Shown here piece by piece: positions 53,401-56,400 of a stretch of DNA of 64,000 nucleotides; within the stretch, counting starts at the first letter, position 1, and each line of letters opens with the position of its first letter. Both the position numbers and the translations under genes were made by a program. Source of the stretch: Pteria penguin. Its lineage: Eukaryota; Mollusca; Bivalvia; Pterioida; Pteriidae. The notes below the pieces were generated by a model. It was not told the origin of the DNA. It made no database searches and was given only the letters and a program-made list of their open reading frames with translations. The stretch lies in the NCBI GenBank assembly GCA_035048485.1, contig CM068589.1, positions 4,280,501-4,344,500 of the forward strand, in the 5' to 3' direction.

Positions 53401-56400
53401 ATGTGAACCTTTAGAGAATTATGTCATAGTTCTTGAAATTAAAGACCATCAGACAAGATTGTGAGATATCAGGTGTCAGGCAGACATATCTTATCTGCAA
53501 GCAGTCCTCCTCCTGCCACAAAGGTAAAATCATATCCCAAAACCAAATCACCTAGTAAATGAAACAAGGACTTAACAAATGGAAAACAACAGACCAATTC
53601 ACTGAAGTTCCATCGCAAGGTAACTTTACAGCTGAAACCAATACCCATTTACAACTGGGTTGTCTAAGACAATACATGTATAGATATTGAACTTTGTTAA
53701 AGAACACAAACCTAACACCCAATGGCCATGGAGAGGGTCAAACTAGTGATGTTCTCATCTTACACACCACTACACCATTCCACTACGCCACTATGCCACT
53801 CCACTGCGTCTCAGAGTATCAGAATAAATTTACAAACTTACTGAGCCACGGAGTTTCAGAATGTTGACTGTAAGATTTGTAAGTTTCACTCCGTCTGCTG
53901 TTTGCTGAGAGGCAAAAATGGCAAATGATAAGTCCTTGGAATCGATCTTGCATTTTACAACCTGAAAAAAGTGAGTTGTATTTAAATTAAAAACAATTTT
54001 AACTTTTACTGAATTGATATAAACAAGTAACTGCAAGGGAAACAAACCAAGAAGGTTCTCTTTTCTTCATTATGTTGGGTTTTATTCACTGACTACAATT
54101 AATAATTCAAACAGACTATGTTGAGGACAGCCCGGCCTGGCATGACAAATATGCATACATACTGATAGCATGGGGCAAAGGTCACTTGAACTATGAATAT
54201 GCAGTGCTACAACGACACTTCACCTACATAATGGTGGCCGATGTTTAGTGCAGAAAATTGGAGAATCTGGAGAATATGGAGAAGACTGGAGAACTGGAAA
54301 ATATGGAGAAGACTGAAGTACTTCCTCTCTTGCCCGTTTTGGGATGAAACCCAGACTCAACAAAGATGTCAAGCATCAGTTTGATGGCAGTGTTTATGGG
54401 AGGAGAAAACTGAGATACCTATTGAGTGCTACAGACCTATGACAGCCACTCTGGTATACAAAATATGACAGTAACAAACCCAATAACTAATAATGTCATC
54501 CTACCAGCCATAATACATATATAATGGACTATTTACATTACTTAAACCTTTGGTAAATTGCATAGTCTGGAACATATTACTTGTCAGTAAATTTCCCTTG
54601 AATATAACTACAAAAATGTACGGCTACTCGTTTGCAGTTGCGGGGTTAGGCAATGAGTCAGGTAGGGGTACATTATTGTAGTTATCAGTTGCCAGGTTAG
54701 GCAATGAGTCAGGTAGGGGTACATTATTGTAGCTATCAGTTGTCAGGTTAGGCAATGAGTCAGGTAGGGGTACATTATTGTAGTTATCAGTTGTGGGGTT
54801 AGGCAATGAGTCAGGTAGGGGTACATTATTGTAGCTATCACAGTATCAGTTGTCGGGTTAGGCAATGAGTCAGGTAGGTGTACATTATTGTAGTTATCAG
54901 TCGTCGGGTTAGGCAATGAGTCAGGTAGGGGTACATTATTGTAGCTATCAGTTGTCAGGTTAGGCAACGAGTCAGGTAGGGGTACATTATTGTAGTTATC
55001 AGTTGTCGGGTTAGGCAATGAGTCAGGTAGGGGTACATTATTGTAGTTATCAGTTGTGGGGTTAGGCAATGAGTCAGGTAGGGGTACATTATTGTAGCTA
55101 TCAGTTGTCAGGTTAGGCAATGAGTCAGGTAGGTGTACATTATTGTAGTTATCAGTCGTCGGGTTAGGCAATGAGTCAGGTAGGGGTACATTATTGTAGC
55201 TATCAGTTGTCAGGTTAGGCAACGAGTCAGGTAGGGGTACATTATTGTAGTTATCAGTCGTCGGGTTAGGCAACGAGTCAGGTAGGTGTACATTATTGTA
55301 GTTATCAGTTGTGGGGTTAGGCGATGAGTCAGGTAGGGGTACATTATTGTAATTATCAGTTGTCAAGTTAGGCAATGAGTCAGGTAGGGGTACATTATTG
55401 TAGTTATCAGTTGTGGGGTTAGGCAATGAGTCAGGTAGGGGTACATTATTGTAGTTATCAGTTGTCAGGTTAGGCAATGAGTCAAGTAAGGGTACATTAT
55501 TATAGTTATCAGTTGCCAGGTTAAGCAATGAGTCAGGTAGGGGTACATTATTGTATTTATCTTTTAAAATGCATGCTACTTTAAACATTTATTGACTATT
55601 TTTAATCTTACAAAATATGAGAAAGAAAAATAAGTATCAAAAGAGGTTCATCTCTTTTGAAATCATTATCTACTGGTAGTCAAATATCTAGCCATATTTA
55701 CAATTACATGTAAGCCAGCCCCCTCCCCCATACTCCTATCCTACATCTAGCCTATATACATGGACATTTGCATTTGAAATTCTTAAGATAATGAACTCAC
55801 ATATTTGTCCTCTGGTCCCGCCTGGAAGGTGACCTCATTAAATTTTGGAGGTAAACTTCCTGATTTTACTTGTTCAAATTTCACTTGCACTGGACCCTGG
55901 AAAATAAAAAATAAAATAATCTTTTCATTGTTTATGTCTTCTTTAACAGAAAAGTATCAAGACCTCATTTCACGCTAGCAAGAGTTATAATTACATAGGA
56001 ATCCTTCACTTTCAGAAGCCGTGAATGAAATATCATGAAATGCACTGATTAGCTGCCGTCATCATATATTTTACTAATTAGAAATCTGTGAGGCATTCTA
56101 AAATAATTACTGATCATTTTCATCAATCTGAATCAACTATTAAACCTACTAGTGAATTACAAATGATTAACAAATGTTGCATTAATTTTCAAGATATAAC
56201 TTGGATTAGGTTAGAACATTTCTCACTACATGTACATGTACAATGGCAGCATCACTTATTGTGAATGTCAATTTTAATTATACGTAACAGGAGCCTCACT
56301 ATGTTTTATATTTAAGTTGGGTTTTGAACTCAGGGTAGTTATTACATAATACTATACTGATGATAAATTTCCACAGCAGTAACACAAATGAATTTATTTA

